Of a stretch of 21,450 nt of DNA, positions 1 to 9,645 are shown piece by piece; within the stretch, counting starts at the first letter, position 1, and every line of letters starts with the position of its first letter. The DNA is from JBDNFP01 sp041689775 (GTDB lineage Bacteria > Bacteroidota > Bacteroidia > Cytophagales > Spirosomataceae): positions 1 through 21,450 of the forward strand of contig JBDNFP010000498.1 in assembly GCA_041689775.1 (NCBI GenBank). Reading direction: 5' to 3'. Position numbers and translations under genes: made by a program. Under the pieces are notes generated by a model, which was given only the letters and a program-made list of their open reading frames with translations, searched no databases and was not told the DNA's origin.

Positions 1-111
1 AGGTCGGAGGACTACCGAGACGATCAAACGCTCGCATACGCTGTCAACAGATGCTTGGCCAACGTCGGCCGATGTCTGAATATTAATTTTAGCCCATTTA
101 ATGCAAAGTAA
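1..111 (+). other. Unassigned 5' edge, possible end of an upstream reading frame
   Basis: One frame is open from the first base to a TAA at 109-111 (about 36 codons, hydrophilic), overlapping the next gene start by 11 bases. It could be the tail of a preceding gene, but I recognise no family. The opposite strand is also open in the same codon phase over bases 1-100, so coding direction is uncertain. What can be said is that none of the three forward frames here encodes the hydrophobic N-terminus expected for the flippase that follows. Confidence 0.2.
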
Positions 112-1159
112 TTTGTCTCTAGTACTTAGTACTTATCTGTTTATAGATTACATTACAAATACGTCAATTCTGCTACTAGTTCAATGGTTTAGTATTACTT
201 TCTCGGTCTCCCTGCCCACCTTTATAGCTTCCTGTGTAGTGCAAGGTGAGCAGCGATTCGATCGGCTCCTGGTGCTGCGGTTGGTTACTCAGGGGTCCTA
301 TATTTTATCGATTATTTTCTTGATTGTATTAGGGCTCACCAGTCTGCAACAAATTCTGTACGCCTATGTACTGAGTGCGGTATTTGCGAGTACTTTTTCG
401 CTACTGATAGGCTGGGCACGGGTAGGGTCTATCCGTTTTCGTACGCCGGCATGCATTCGTGAGTTATTCCATTTTGGAAAGTATAGCGTAGGTACTACAT
501 CGAGTTCTAATTTGTTTGGCACATCCAATACTTACATTATTAACTTTATGATAGGGCCGGAGGCTCTGGCGGTTTATAATCTGGGCCAACGACTGATAGA
601 GCTGGTAGAGATTCCGCTGCGGAGCTTTGCGGCTACGGGTATGCCGGAGCTGTCAGCGGCATACAATCAGGAAAATAAGAAACAGGTGATTTCTATCATG
701 AAACGCTATACCGGACTAATCACCGTAGCCCTCGTATCTGTATGTCTAGGGGCCATACTGTTTGCTGATGTTGCGATTGGGATCATTGGGGGAAGCAAGT
801 ATTTGGCCACCGAAACGGCCAATATCCTGCGAACTCTGATGATAATTTCGCTTCTCTATCCGTTGGATCGGTTTTTTGCTCTGACCCTCGATGCTATTCA
901 CCAACCCAAAATTAACTTTATCAAAGTATTAATCATGTTGGCGGCTAGCGTAACGGTTACTTTCCTGGGTATTTACACCACGGGCAGCGTGTACGCCGTG
1001 GCCGTGGTAGTACCTACCCTGATCGGAGTAGAAATAGGGTATTGGGGCCTGAATAGGTACAGCCCCTTTGCGTTGAAAAGTATTTTGCAAACGGGCTACC
1101 TCGACACTCTACAATTAGTGGAGGACTACCGGCTTAAACTGTTTAGAAGGAAAAATTGA
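101..1159 (+). CDS. Wzx-type polysaccharide flippase, N-terminally truncated
   Basis: This is a multi-spanning inner-membrane protein of 352 residues, rich in hydrophobic segments separated by short basic loops. The part around residues 28-62 (aromatic start, a Ser-Leu-Pro turn, then a Gln-Gly-Glu-Gln-Arg-Phe-Asp stretch) and the later Tyr-Asn-Leu-Gly-Gln-Arg region are typical of oligosaccharide flippases (MATE/MOP superfamily), which move lipid-linked sugar units to the outer leaflet. Members usually have roughly 430-500 residues, so about 80-110 N-terminal residues, including the first membrane helices, are missing. The frame upstream has a TGA at 77-79 and no hydrophobic sequence. The start at 101 is simply the first ATG after that stop and is probably not native. 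It heads a polysaccharide gene group with two glycosyltransferases downstream. Family call is firm; function is doubtful because of the truncation. Confidence 0.65.
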   Translation: MQSNLSLVLSTYLFIDYITNTSILLLVQWFSITFSVSLPTFIASCVVQGEQRFDRLLVLRLVTQGSYILSIIFLIVLGLTSLQQILYAYVLSAVFASTFSLLIGWARVGSIRFRTPACIRELFHFGKYSVGTTSSSNLFGTSNTYIINFMIGPEALAVYNLGQRLIELVEIPLRSFAATGMPELSAAYNQENKKQVISIMKRYTGLITVALVSVCLGAILFADVAIGIIGGSKYLATETANILRTLMIISLLYPLDRFFALTLDAIHQPKINFIKVLIMLAASVTVTFLGIYTTGSVYAVAVVVPTLIGVEIGYWGLNRYSPFALKSILQTGYLDTLQLVEDYRLKLFRRKN

Positions 1160-1238
1160 GGCAATTTTTTTATCCGGAGTAAATTAATAACCCCATAGTG
1201 GCTACTGAATACAGGTCGTCATTTATTGTCCCTGATTT

Positions 1239-2161
1239 ATGAAACTCGTATCTTTCATTACGGTCAACTTTAACCAGCCCCAAGTAACAGAACAATTGCT
1301 GGCCTCAATCCACGACAAGGAACGTTACAGTCCGTTGGAAATTATTGTCGTTGATAACGGTAGCAGGCCCGATCACGTACCATGGTGGCAGCAAGAGTAC
1401 GAGGGTATAAGATTCATCCGGTCGGAGAAGAATCTGGGTTTTGCGGGCGGGAACAACCTCGGTATCCGGCAGGCCCAAGGCGACTATCTTTTCCTGGTAA
1501 ATAATGATACCGAGTTTACCGAAAACCTGATTGGTAGTATGGTGGAGGAAATGGACGCAAACCCGGAGATAGGACTGCTATCACCCCGGATCAACTACTT
1601 CGATCAGCCCGATATGATTCAATATGCTGGCTATACGCCCATGAACTACTACACAGCACGAATGGGTGCATTGGTCAATTTGAAAAGGACGAAGGGTAGT
1701 ACAATTCAGTGAAAGGTCCGACACCGACAGCCTACGCCCACGGGGCGGCAATGATGGTGCGCCGAGAAGCCCTCGATAAGGCGGGCTTGATGGCGGAAAA
1801 CTACTTCTTGTACTACGAAGAACTGGATTGGTGCGAGCGAATCAAGCGGGCAGGTTACGAAGTTAATGTGTTTCTGAAACCGCTTATCTACCATAAAGAG
1901 TCGGTATCGGTTGGCAAAAAAACCGCCTTGAAGGAGTACTTCATGAACCGCAACCGTATCCTCTTCATTCGCCGGAATACCTCTACCGCTACGTTTGTCG
2001 TATTCATGTTCTATTTTCTAGTTTTTGTGACTCCTCGCAATCTGATCACCTACGTGAAGGAGGGTAACTACGACTTTATACTTATATTGCTTAGAGCTAT
2101 CGCCTAGCACATAACCCACGATGTGGATAGCGAAGACCTGGGTTACTTATCAAAATCATAA
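1239..2161 (+). pseudogene. Family 2 glycosyltransferase (rhamnosyltransferase-like), broken by one frameshift and two amber codons
   Basis: Read conceptually, this was a GT-A fold enzyme of about 307 residues that transfers a nucleotide-sugar residue to a growing surface glycan. The N-terminal part shows the beta-strand/FNQ start, VVDNGS (residues 37-42) and the NND metal-site motif (88-90). The second part has HGAAMMVRREA and FLYYEELDWCER, the usual acceptor-side motifs. The frame shifts at 1660/1661, where one base appears lost: adding one gives a continuous Ala-Arg-Asn-Gly-x-Ile-Gly-Gln-Phe-Glu-Lys-Asp path. In that restored frame there is a TAG at 1697-1699 (family residue probably Gln) and another TAG at 2105-2107 (probably Trp, in LLRAIA-W). 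Beyond it the frame stays open to a TAA at 2159-2161, 3 bases before the next gene, the spacing expected of the intact operon. As separate pieces, 1239-1712 and 1709-2107 are open. I judge it inactive. Confidence 0.8.
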
Positions 2162-2164
2162 CCG

Positions 2165-3331
2165 ATGGAATTACTTTTTTGGATTAGCATTGCCGTTGTA
2201 TTTTTTACATTTCTTGGGTACGGGCTAGTTTTGTGCCTTTTGGTCAGTGTACGCCGCTTCGTGGTAGGGCCCCGTAAGGTACCTGCCACAGGGGAGCATC
2301 TGCCTTCGTTGACCTTGATTGTGGCTGCTTACAATGAAGAAGACCTGATAGAGGAAAAAGTAAGAAATACTTTAGAACTTGACTATCCTACTGATAAACT
2401 ACAGTTACTGTTCGTGACAGATGGCTCAACCGATGCTACTCCGAATCTACTAATGAAATACCAGCAGATCAAAACCATGCACTCACCTGAGCGCCGGGGA
2501 AAAATTCACGCTATTCACCGGGTGATGGACGAAGTGCAGACCGAAGTAGTAGTATTTACGGATGCTAATACGTTATTGAACGGCGAAGCTCTTTTAAAAA
2601 TAGCCCGACACTACGCCGATCCCAAAGTAGGAGCCGTAGCAGGAGAGAAAAGAGTAGCCCAGGAAGATGTAGCTGACGCCACAGCGGGGGAGGGCTTCTA
2701 CTGGAAGTACGAATCGACGCTGAAAAGGTGGGATTCAGAACTCTATTCGGTAGTAGGAGCGGCCGGAGAGCTATTCAGCGTTCGGCGTAGCCTCTATCGG
2801 CCGGTATCTAATGATACCATCCTGGATGACTTCATGATATCGATGCTGATTGCGCAGCAGGGCTACCGGATTATCTACGAGCCGGAAGCTTACGCAACGG
2901 AGCTTTCTTCCGAGAATATTGAGGAAGAGCTTAAACGCAAAGTCCGGATTGCTGCGGGAGGAATTCAATCGGTTATCTGGCTAAAAAAACTTTTAAATCC
3001 GTTCCTTAACCCTGTGTTAACGTTTCAGTACGTAGGGCACAGGGTACTTCACTGGACCGTTGCACCATTTTTTATGCTTCTGTCGCTTATATTAAATATT
3101 GGCTTGGTGGTTGGGGGTGTTCATTTTTTATGTACAATACTTTTGTCAGCACAGTGTATCTTTTACGGAGCCGCCTGGGCTGGTGGGATACTACAAAAGA
3201 AAAAGGTTAAGGCGCTGTTTATACCCTACTATTTCTGCGTAATGAACTACGCCGTACTGGCTGGAATACGCTGCTACGCACTGGGAGAGCAAAGCGCAGC
3301 CTGGGCTAAAGCCAGACGAAAAACTATTTAA
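2165..3331 (+). CDS. Membrane-bound family 2 glycosyltransferase (BcsA/hyaluronan-synthase-like)
   Basis: A 388-residue processive-type glycosyltransferase, inner membrane. Residues 3-30 form an N-terminal helix; a cytosolic GT-A domain follows with VAAYNEE (53-59), DGSTD (86-90) for nucleotide binding, TDAN (132-135) as the DxD-like metal site, a double Asp at 221-222 in the position of the catalytic base, and a basic KRKVRIAAGG segment (257-266) where related synthases carry their QxxRW-type element. About three helices (roughly 297-316, 318-340, 350-370) close the protein. Unlike both neighbours it shows no lesion. It starts 3 bases after the end of the broken glycosyltransferase, so it was the next operon gene, and a strong terminator lies 124 bases downstream. 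Likely builds or extends an exopolysaccharide; the sugar cannot be told from sequence. Confidence 0.85.
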   Translation: MELLFWISIAVVFFTFLGYGLVLCLLVSVRRFVVGPRKVPATGEHLPSLTLIVAAYNEEDLIEEKVRNTLELDYPTDKLQLLFVTDGSTDATPNLLMKYQQIKTMHSPERRGKIHAIHRVMDEVQTEVVVFTDANTLLNGEALLKIARHYADPKVGAVAGEKRVAQEDVADATAGEGFYWKYESTLKRWDSELYSVVGAAGELFSVRRSLYRPVSNDTILDDFMISMLIAQQGYRIIYEPEAYATELSSENIEEELKRKVRIAAGGIQSVIWLKKLLNPFLNPVLTFQYVGHRVLHWTVAPFFMLLSLILNIGLVVGGVHFLCTILLSAQCIFYGAAWAGGILQKKKVKALFIPYYFCVMNYAVLAGIRCYALGEQSAAWAKARRKTI

Positions 3332-3454
3332 TAAAAATAAGTAACAGCTCGTAGCATGCCACTTTTAAGAATATTGTTTAAGATTACGTAAATAGTTAAC
3401 AGATTAGTTCGCTTTACTCAAAAGGTCGACTCCAATCGGTATTTTGAAGCCTTA

Positions 3455-3515
3455 AAAGTGAGTGTGTGCTATAAAAAGCCCTGATTCAGGGCTTTTTATA
3501 GCACACACTCACTTT
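3455..3515. terminator. Very long perfect hairpin, bidirectional terminator
   Basis: Two 30-base arms (3455-3484 and 3486-3515) are exact reverse complements around a single central base. The core is A5-GCCCTGA / TCAGGGC-T5, a normal rho-independent terminator in either direction, and the outer half (AGTGAGTGTGTGCTAT and complement) extends it well beyond the usual length. It ends the glycosyltransferase transcript and isolates the glycosidase gene. Confidence 0.9.
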
Positions 3516-3531
3516 CAAAATTACCGTTCCA

Positions 3532-3559
3532 ACGACATCCTCTTCTAACAGGATGTCGT
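3532..3559 (+). promoter_or_regulatory. Leader hairpin before the glycosidase gene
   Basis: Exact 10-base arms ACGACATCCT (3532-3541) and AGGATGTCGT (3550-3559) surround an 8-base loop, ending 33 bases before the ATG at 3593. There is no T-tract after it, so it is not an obvious terminator; it may be an mRNA 5' structure or an operator. I found no clear promoter box next to it. Role is inference. Confidence 0.4.
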
Positions 3560-3592
3560 CGTCGTATTACTCTAACCTATAAAGTATTGAAA

Positions 3593-6334
3593 ATGAAGTC
3601 GTTTTTACCGGCCATGGTATTACTATGGCTACCTGTGGCTGCTTACGCCCAAACGGAACAGAGACTTACATTTGTCTCAGTTCAGCCTAGTGAAGATACC
3701 GGGCAGGATTATTCTCCCTGGCTATCAGATAATCTCGATAGCCTTGTGCAGCATGCATGGCAGAATAACTTCAAGTACGTTGATGTGACTCTTTAACTTC
3801 AATCCAGAAGCACCATCAGCCGCATCAGCCTGTATGATTACGAAGGTGTATTTACCGAAAACCCCGCTTACATCTACGCCATCGACGGCACTCAAAAAAC
3901 GTATCTTGGGAAGTTCGAAGGCCTGACATATATGACATTCGTGGACATTATACTCCTGGAAGCAGTATCCGCTGAGGCTATTATGATTCATAAGTATAGC
4001 AATAATATTCCTCAGAAAATTATTGCGTACGGATCTCCCACTGCACCTTGCCCCTGCCCAACAACTACCCCTTTACCTTCTTCGGAACAACAGGTTCAGA
4101 TTCCGATTGACCCGGCATGCTGGTACCAGCTAAACACCCCAAGTTATAGCATGGCCGGCCTCTTTGACGGTATTACGAACGTCAATGTAGAAATGGGCTG
4201 GGGGAAGATGTTTAATAACTATGATGCGTACTATGCCGTAGAAGAGGGGGAAGAGATAAACCTTGAAAGCATTAAATTTTACGATGGGGAAGGTCAATTG
4301 GGGCCTTACTCAATGACCCTATCCGTGATTACTAAGGATTGGAGAAAAGTACCCATAGCCACCTTTACGGGTAGTGAATACAATAGCTGGGTAGGCCCCT
4401 ACCCTGATCGCCCGACAACGGGAGATAATTGTTTCAAACTGGATTCAACGTTCAGAGACATCAAATTTCTGGTTTTGAATCTGTGGTATATGTTTCCTAC
4501 CGAGATAGAATTGTATGGTCAATACACGGCATCGTCATTACCAATTCCGGCGATCGTTCCGAGTGTGAAGCTGAAAGATACTTTCGGAGTCAATGGCTTT
4601 GAGTGGGATTTTCTGAATGTATACAATGGCCTGGAAATCAATGAAGCCAGCTTTGAGGCGGCGAAGAGTTTTCGGGGTATAAGGCACTATATGGACTGGG
4701 AGAAACTGGAATCAAACGAGGGTAGTTATACATATAGCCCGGTGCACAGCGGAGGTTGGGATTATGACCTGGTCTATCAGCGACTGAAAGCGGAAGGAAT
4801 AGAAGTACTAGCCTGCCTGAAAACGCTCCCTAACTGGATGCAGAATACGTATCCGGAAAATATGCGGGACTCCGAAAACGTGCCGGTACGGTACGGAAAA
4901 GACTTTACCGATCCTACTTCCTATATGGAGCAAGCCAAGCTGGGGTTTCAGTATATCGCCCGCTATGGTAGTAATACCCAGGTCGATGTCTCCCTACTTA
5001 GTGTGAATGAAAACCCACGCTGGACGGCCGATCCGGTCAATACCGTGAAAGTAGGACTGGGATTGATCAAATACATAGAATGCGACAATGAGCGTGATAA
5101 ATGGTGGAAAGGGCGTAAGGCGTACCAGACGGCCTACGAATACGCCGCTAATCTGTCGGCTTTTTACGACGGCCATAAAAATACAATGGGCCCCGGCGTA
5201 GGAGTTAAAAATGCCGATCCTTCGGTGAAGGTGGTTATGGCGGGACTAGCCTCTCCGACCACCGACTATGTAAAAGGAATGGTTGACTGGTGTAAGCAGA
5301 ATCGTGGGTTCAAGGCCGATGGTAGCGTGGATTTGTGTTGGAATGTGATTAACTACCACTACTATTCCAACGACTCGGAGGTATCTCAGGGTGGCTACCC
5401 CACTCGTGGCGTATCACCTGAGAAATCCAAAGCAGTGGAGGTTGCGAGTCAGTTTGTCGAGATGTCCCACCGTTATACGGGATGTATACCCGTCTGGATG
5501 ACTGAGGGAGGCTATGATATCAATCAGTCGAGTCCGTTGAAAGCAATTCCTATCGGAAACAAAACGCCCGAAGATACTCAGGCCGATTGGATTCTACGTT
5601 CTTCCTTGCTATACGCCCGGTCAGGAATAGAAAAGGTATTCTACTACCAGATGTATGACGATAACCCTGATGCTCCCATCCAGTTTGGTTCTTCCGGGAT
5701 GCTCAACCAAAACCGGACGCGCCGGGCCTCAGCTGACTATTTATTTCAGGTCAATAAGGTCATGGGAGACTACACGTATCAGCAGACACTACACAGCGAC
5801 CCTATTGTTGATCGTTACGAAAAAGACGGGCAGATAGCCTATGCGCTGGTGGTACCTGATGAGGTAGGACGGACGGCCAACTATACGTTGAACGTAGGAG
5901 GCACCGATTCGGTAAGAATCTACACCCCACGTAAAGGATACCAAAGTATGAGCTACACGACCGAAGTTCCTCAAAACGGGCAAGTAGAGGTAAGTGTGAC
6001 CGAGACTCCGGTATTTGTCATGCAGGCCCCGGTCGCTACCAATACTGCTCGTTTGGGAGCGGAGGAACCAGTAGCACCGAGACTAAACTTTACGGTTTAT
6101 CCCAACCCCACATCAAGCTATGTGGATGTAGTGGCGGATAATAGCGGCCAGGCACCGTATACCATCAGAGTCTATCAGGCCAATGGCCAGCTTCAACAGG
6201 AAATACAAAGCAGTACGCCGAGTGTGGAGGTAAAAGAGCGAATTGATCTCTCAGATACCCCATTCGGAGTAGATGTCCTTGAATTAATACAAGGCGACGA
6301 ACGAGTTGTTAAAAAAATTATTCGGACGCAGTAG
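3593..6334 (+). pseudogene. Secreted clan-A glycoside hydrolase with discoidin-like modules and T9SS tail, interrupted by TAA
   Basis: Conceptual length is 913 codons; codon 68 is TAA (3794-3796), with the same frame open on both sides and domain sequence running straight through it. The ATG at 3593 is preferred over a TTG two codons upstream because it gives a clean signal peptide (basic start, hydrophobic core, cleavage near AYA-QT). Order: a discoidin-like beta-sandwich (about 25-140) that contains the stop, a Pro/Cys-rich linker (150-163), a second sandwich (about 175-285), a TIM-barrel glycosidase (about 300-740) with Asn-Glu in CDNERD (Glu500, likely acid/base) and Glu in WMTEGG (Glu638, likely nucleophile), and a type IX sorting domain (830-913) starting at a YPNPT motif and ending in VVKKIIRTQ. 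The enzyme would act at the cell surface on a polysaccharide. The 800-residue open part from 3932 has no signal peptide, so even if translated it would not be exported. Confidence 0.8.
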
Positions 6335-6342
6335 CCTCTACT

Positions 6343-6402
6343 CTGATAATCTAAAAAGGCCGCGCAAGTGAGTTTATTTGTGTGGCCTTTTTAGATTATC
6401 AG
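6343..6402. terminator. Convergent bidirectional terminator
   Basis: Perfect 19-base arms (6343-6361 and 6384-6402) read CTGATAATCTAAAAAGGCC and its complement; the stem can go on for about six more pairs if G-U pairs are allowed. A and T tracts flank the GC part on both sides, so it serves the glycosidase (+) and the ABC permease (-), which end 8 and 6 bases away. Confidence 0.9.
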
Positions 6403-6407
6403 CTTTC

Positions 6408-8957
6408 CTAAACGTCTTGCCGTAGTACTTCTAGTGGCGAACGGGATAAAATACCCCGACTATTGACGATGCCAATGAGTACCGTCAGGCTTGTTACCAA
6501 AACAAATACGGTCAATATCGGTACCACTTGCGGAACAAAAGGTACTTCAAAGCTAAACCGTGCCAGTGCCCAGCTTCCGGCTAAGGCTACTATGATGCCG
6601 GTGAGGGCAGCCAAAGACCCCAGAAAGAAGTATTCCAGTGCAGTAATGGCAAATATCTGATTTCGGCTTGCTCCCAGAGTACGCAGCAGTACACTTTCCT
6701 GTAAGCGCTGGTATTTACTGATCAGTACGGAGGAAACCAGCACGATAAGGCCCGTCAGGATACTGAACCCTGCCATAAAGCGAATCACAAATCCAATTTT
6801 TTCCAGTAGCTCGTCGAGTACTTTCAAGACAAGTCCCAGATCGATGATCGATACATTCGGAAACTGCCGTATGGCTGCTTGCTGAAAACGAGCCGAAGCC
6901 TCATTGGAAGGAACCCGGGTGAGCAACACGTGAAACTGCGGAGCATCTTCGAGTACACCTTTTGGAAACAGAACTAGAAAATTAGTACGGACTCCGTTCC
7001 AGTCTACTTCCCGGAAACTAGTTACGATGGTAGGGAGTAGTGCCCCCTGTACATTAAACACCAGGGTATCTCCCAAAGAAATATTATTGCCTTTGGCATA
7101 CCCTTCTTCCATCGATATAGGTACGGTACCATCCGGCGAAACGCCACCTTTCCATTCTCCTTGGGTGATCTTTTCGGAACTGGTCAGCGAGTCGCGGAAA
7201 GTAACACGGTATTCCCGGCTGAACAATCGGCGAGATAGGTCACTGGTAGTATCTGCTTCGCTGGTGGTAGCCGTGTAGCTGTTTACCTTTTCGAGCCGCA
7301 TATTGACCACCGGTACACTCTGAATAATGGGTAATCCTTGCTCCTTTGCCAGGTTAAGTACCTGGTCTTTCTGGCTACTTTGAATATCAAAAAGTACAAT
7401 GTTGGGTTGATTGCCACTCGTCGATAAATTGACTCGTGTCAGAAGCAGTGACTGTACTAATAATAGAGTACAAATGAAGGCCGTACCTAGCCCGATGGAC
7501 ACAATCAGGATGGAAGTCTGATTATTGGGCCGATGAAGATTTGCGAGCGACTGCCGCCACACATAACTCCACGACGAAGGGAAGTACCTTCGCACCAGTT
7601 TCATGAGGAGAGATGCCATTCCCAGAAGCAGTAAAAAGGCACCGAGTACGCTACCCGTGAACGCTAGAGCCTGCGGTATACTTTGGGTTTGCAGGTAGGT
7701 AAAACTCAGAATAAAAACCACTATGATACCGTATACCAACCATCTTAATGGATCTTTTTCCGAGGTAATGGGCTCGTATGAGGCTCGTAGCACCCTAAGG
7801 GGTGAAATGTTCCGGATAGCTACCAGTGGAAGTAAGGCAAATAAAATCGAGATGATTGTGCCCAAGGCTACACCCTGGCCAACGGCCACCCAGGAAATTT
7901 CTGTGGTAAGATCAAACGGAAGAAAATCTTTGAGCACCAAAGGTAAAAATTGTTGTATGGTACTACCCAGGGCAGCGCCCACGAAAGAGCCGAGGATACC
8001 CACCCCGGTAATTTGAACAAGGTATATTAAAAAAGCTTGCGTTGACTTTACTCCCAGACAGCGGAGTAGTGCAATGGCGTTAAGTTTTTCACGGATATAA
8101 ATGTGGACTGCACTAGCTACCCCAATGCAGCCTAATAAAAGCGCAATGAAACCTACCAAGGCCAGAAAACGGGTTAAATCGCGAAAAGATCTTCCGGTGT
8201 CTTCCTTTTGACTTTCGATGGTCTCGTAGTCCAGGTCCTCGGCGTCCAGGCGTGGTTCCAGCTTTTTTACAACTTTTTCCATGTCCGTTTTGGCCGGATA
8301 TTGAAAAAAATACATGTAGTTGATCCGGCTTCCTTTTCGTTCCAGTCCGGTTTCTTTGAGGTACTTGAGAGGTATATACACCGAGGGGGCTACGGTAGTA
8401 GAAATGCCCGTTTGTCCGGGTGCTTTTAGCAGAGTACCGGCAATCACAAACGTAACCTCGCCTACCTTCACAGAATCGCCTATTTTAGCGTCAAATTGCA
8501 GCATGAGTGTCTGATCAACCAGAGCTTGTTGTTTTCCCCGAAACTGCCGCCCGGCCTCCACGGGTACGGTTTCCAGTTCGCCGTAGTAGGGGTAGTCGCC
8601 CTCCAATGCTCTCACCTCCACCAAACGATTGCCGTCATTTTTGGTAAAATACACCATGGAAGCAAAGCGCCGCTCTTCCGAACGACTAGTACCTAGTGAG
8701 TCAACAAAACCTTCCATACCTTCTGTAAGTGGGCGTCGTCCACTGATTTCGAGGTCAGCGCCTAGCAGTGTGGCAGCCTGAGTATCGATATTCTGTCGTA
8801 GGTTGTCGCGGAGGGAGTAAATAGCCACCAACGCCGCAATACCAAGAATGACCGATGATACAAACAATAGAAGACGCGAGCGACTACGCCGGCTGTCGCG
8901 CCAGGCCATGAGCATCAGCCATGAAAATTGTAGTCTTTCTTCTTTAGGCTTTTTCAT
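6408..8957 (-). CDS. FtsX/MacB-family ABC transporter permease (YbbP-like)
   Basis: A large inner-membrane permease of 849 residues with a cytosolic N-terminus, a first helix at about 27-49, a big periplasmic domain (about 50-255), an FtsX-type helix block (about 260-385), a central pair of helices (about 405-450), another helix at about 480-505 followed by a second periplasmic domain, and a final FtsX block (about 720-845). This two-FtsX-domain, ten-helix plan and length of about 800-850 residues match the YbbP group rather than LolC/E (about 400 residues). It is translated with the ATPase upstream: its ATG overlaps the ATPase end by 14 bases. With that partner and a divergent tesA-like gene it reproduces the ybbA-ybbP-tesA neighbourhood. 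The group is thought to extract or move lipidic or hydrophobic compounds from the inner membrane; substrate unknown. Confidence 0.85.
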   Translation of the reverse strand: MKKPKEERLQFSWLMLMAWRDSRRSRSRLLLFVSSVILGIAALVAIYSLRDNLRQNIDTQAATLLGADLEISGRRPLTEGMEGFVDSLGTSRSEERRFASMVYFTKNDGNRLVEVRALEGDYPYYGELETVPVEAGRQFRGKQQALVDQTLMLQFDAKIGDSVKVGEVTFVIAGTLLKAPGQTGISTTVAPSVYIPLKYLKETGLERKGSRINYMYFFQYPAKTDMEKVVKKLEPRLDAEDLDYETIESQKEDTGRSFRDLTRFLALVGFIALLLGCIGVASAVHIYIREKLNAIALLRCLGVKSTQAFLIYLVQITGVGILGSFVGAALGSTIQQFLPLVLKDFLPFDLTTEISWVAVGQGVALGTIISILFALLPLVAIRNISPLRVLRASYEPITSEKDPLRWLVYGIIVVFILSFTYLQTQSIPQALAFTGSVLGAFLLLLGMASLLMKLVRRYFPSSWSYVWRQSLANLHRPNNQTSILIVSIGLGTAFICTLLLVQSLLLTRVNLSTSGNQPNIVLFDIQSSQKDQVLNLAKEQGLPIIQSVPVVNMRLEKVNSYTATTSEADTTSDLSRRLFSREYRVTFRDSLTSSEKITQGEWKGGVSPDGTVPISMEEGYAKGNNISLGDTLVFNVQGALLPTIVTSFREVDWNGVRTNFLVLFPKGVLEDAPQFHVLLTRVPSNEASARFQQAAIRQFPNVSIIDLGLVLKVLDELLEKIGFVIRFMAGFSILTGLIVLVSSVLISKYQRLQESVLLRTLGASRNQIFAITALEYFFLGSLAALTGIIVALAGSWALARFSFEVPFVPQVVPILTVFVLVTSLTVLIGIVNSRGILSRSPLEVLRQDV

Positions 8958-9624
8958 CCGAAATAATTTTTCCTCCTTTAATTTTTATGATACGTTGCGT
9001 CATGGCGGCCAGGTCTAGGTCGTGGGTTACGAGCACGAGAGTGGTACCAGCCTGCTTATTCAAATCAAAAAGGAGTTCGATTACTTTTTCACTGGTTTCG
9101 GCGTCGAGGTTTCCGGTGGGTTCATCGGCAAATAAAATCTGGGGATGATTAGAAAATGCCCTCGCAAGCGATACCCGCTGCTGCTCCCCACCGCTCAGCT
9201 GAGTAGGGTAGTGGTGGGAGCGGTCGCCGAGTCCTACTTTTTCAAGGAGATCCATGGCCACGGGTCGGATATTTTTTTCGCCGCGTAGTTCCATTGGTAC
9301 CATCACATTTTCGAGGGCGGTAAGGGTGGGCAAGAGTTGGAAGTTCTGAAAGATGAAACCTACGTAGCGGTTTCGGAGTGAGGCTAACTGGTTTTCAGTA
9401 AGGTCGTTGAGGAGGGTATCGTGTAATTCTACACTTCCGGAGGTAGCGCGGTCGAGACCCGCGCACAAACCGAGTAGGGTGGTTTTGCCGCTTCCTGATG
9501 GGCCTACAATGGCCATCGTTGAACCGGCTTTTACCGAAAAACTGACCGAATCGAGTACTTTCAAATCACGGCCACCGCTCTGGTATACCTTATTGACCTG
9601 ATTGAGCGTAAGTATGTTATTCAT
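8944..9624 (-). CDS. ABC transporter ATP-binding protein (YbbA/LolD-like)
   Basis: A complete 226-residue ABC ATPase. Walker A GPSGSGKT is at 41-48, Q-loop Gln93, signature LSGGEQ at 143-148, Walker B ILFADE at 163-168, D-loop NLD at 172-174, and switch His201. Short length and the HDLDLA region are typical of the LolD/MacB/YbbA subgroup, whose ATPase pairs with an FtsX-type permease, and the permease gene overlaps its 3' end by 14 bases, which suggests translational coupling. It powers the permease from the cytosolic side. It starts 225 bases from the tesA-like gene on the other strand. I saw no clear promoter box for this operon. Confidence 0.92.
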   Translation of the reverse strand: MNNILTLNQVNKVYQSGGRDLKVLDSVSFSVKAGSTMAIVGPSGSGKTTLLGLCAGLDRATSGSVELHDTLLNDLTENQLASLRNRYVGFIFQNFQLLPTLTALENVMVPMELRGEKNIRPVAMDLLEKVGLGDRSHHYPTQLSGGEQQRVSLARAFSNHPQILFADEPTGNLDAETSEKVIELLFDLNKQAGTTLVLVTHDLDLAAMTQRIIKIKGGKIISDEKA

Positions 9625-9645
9625 TCGAAATAGAAAGAGAGTACG

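Noticed and set aside
120..133. Tandem TAGTACT x2 at the flippase start
   Set aside because: Only two copies, inside hydrophobic coding sequence that reads normally; likely chance.
1655..1715. Programmed frameshift in the glycosyltransferase
   Set aside because: No slippery heptamer or stimulatory structure near 1660, and the restored frame hits a TAG 36 bases later.
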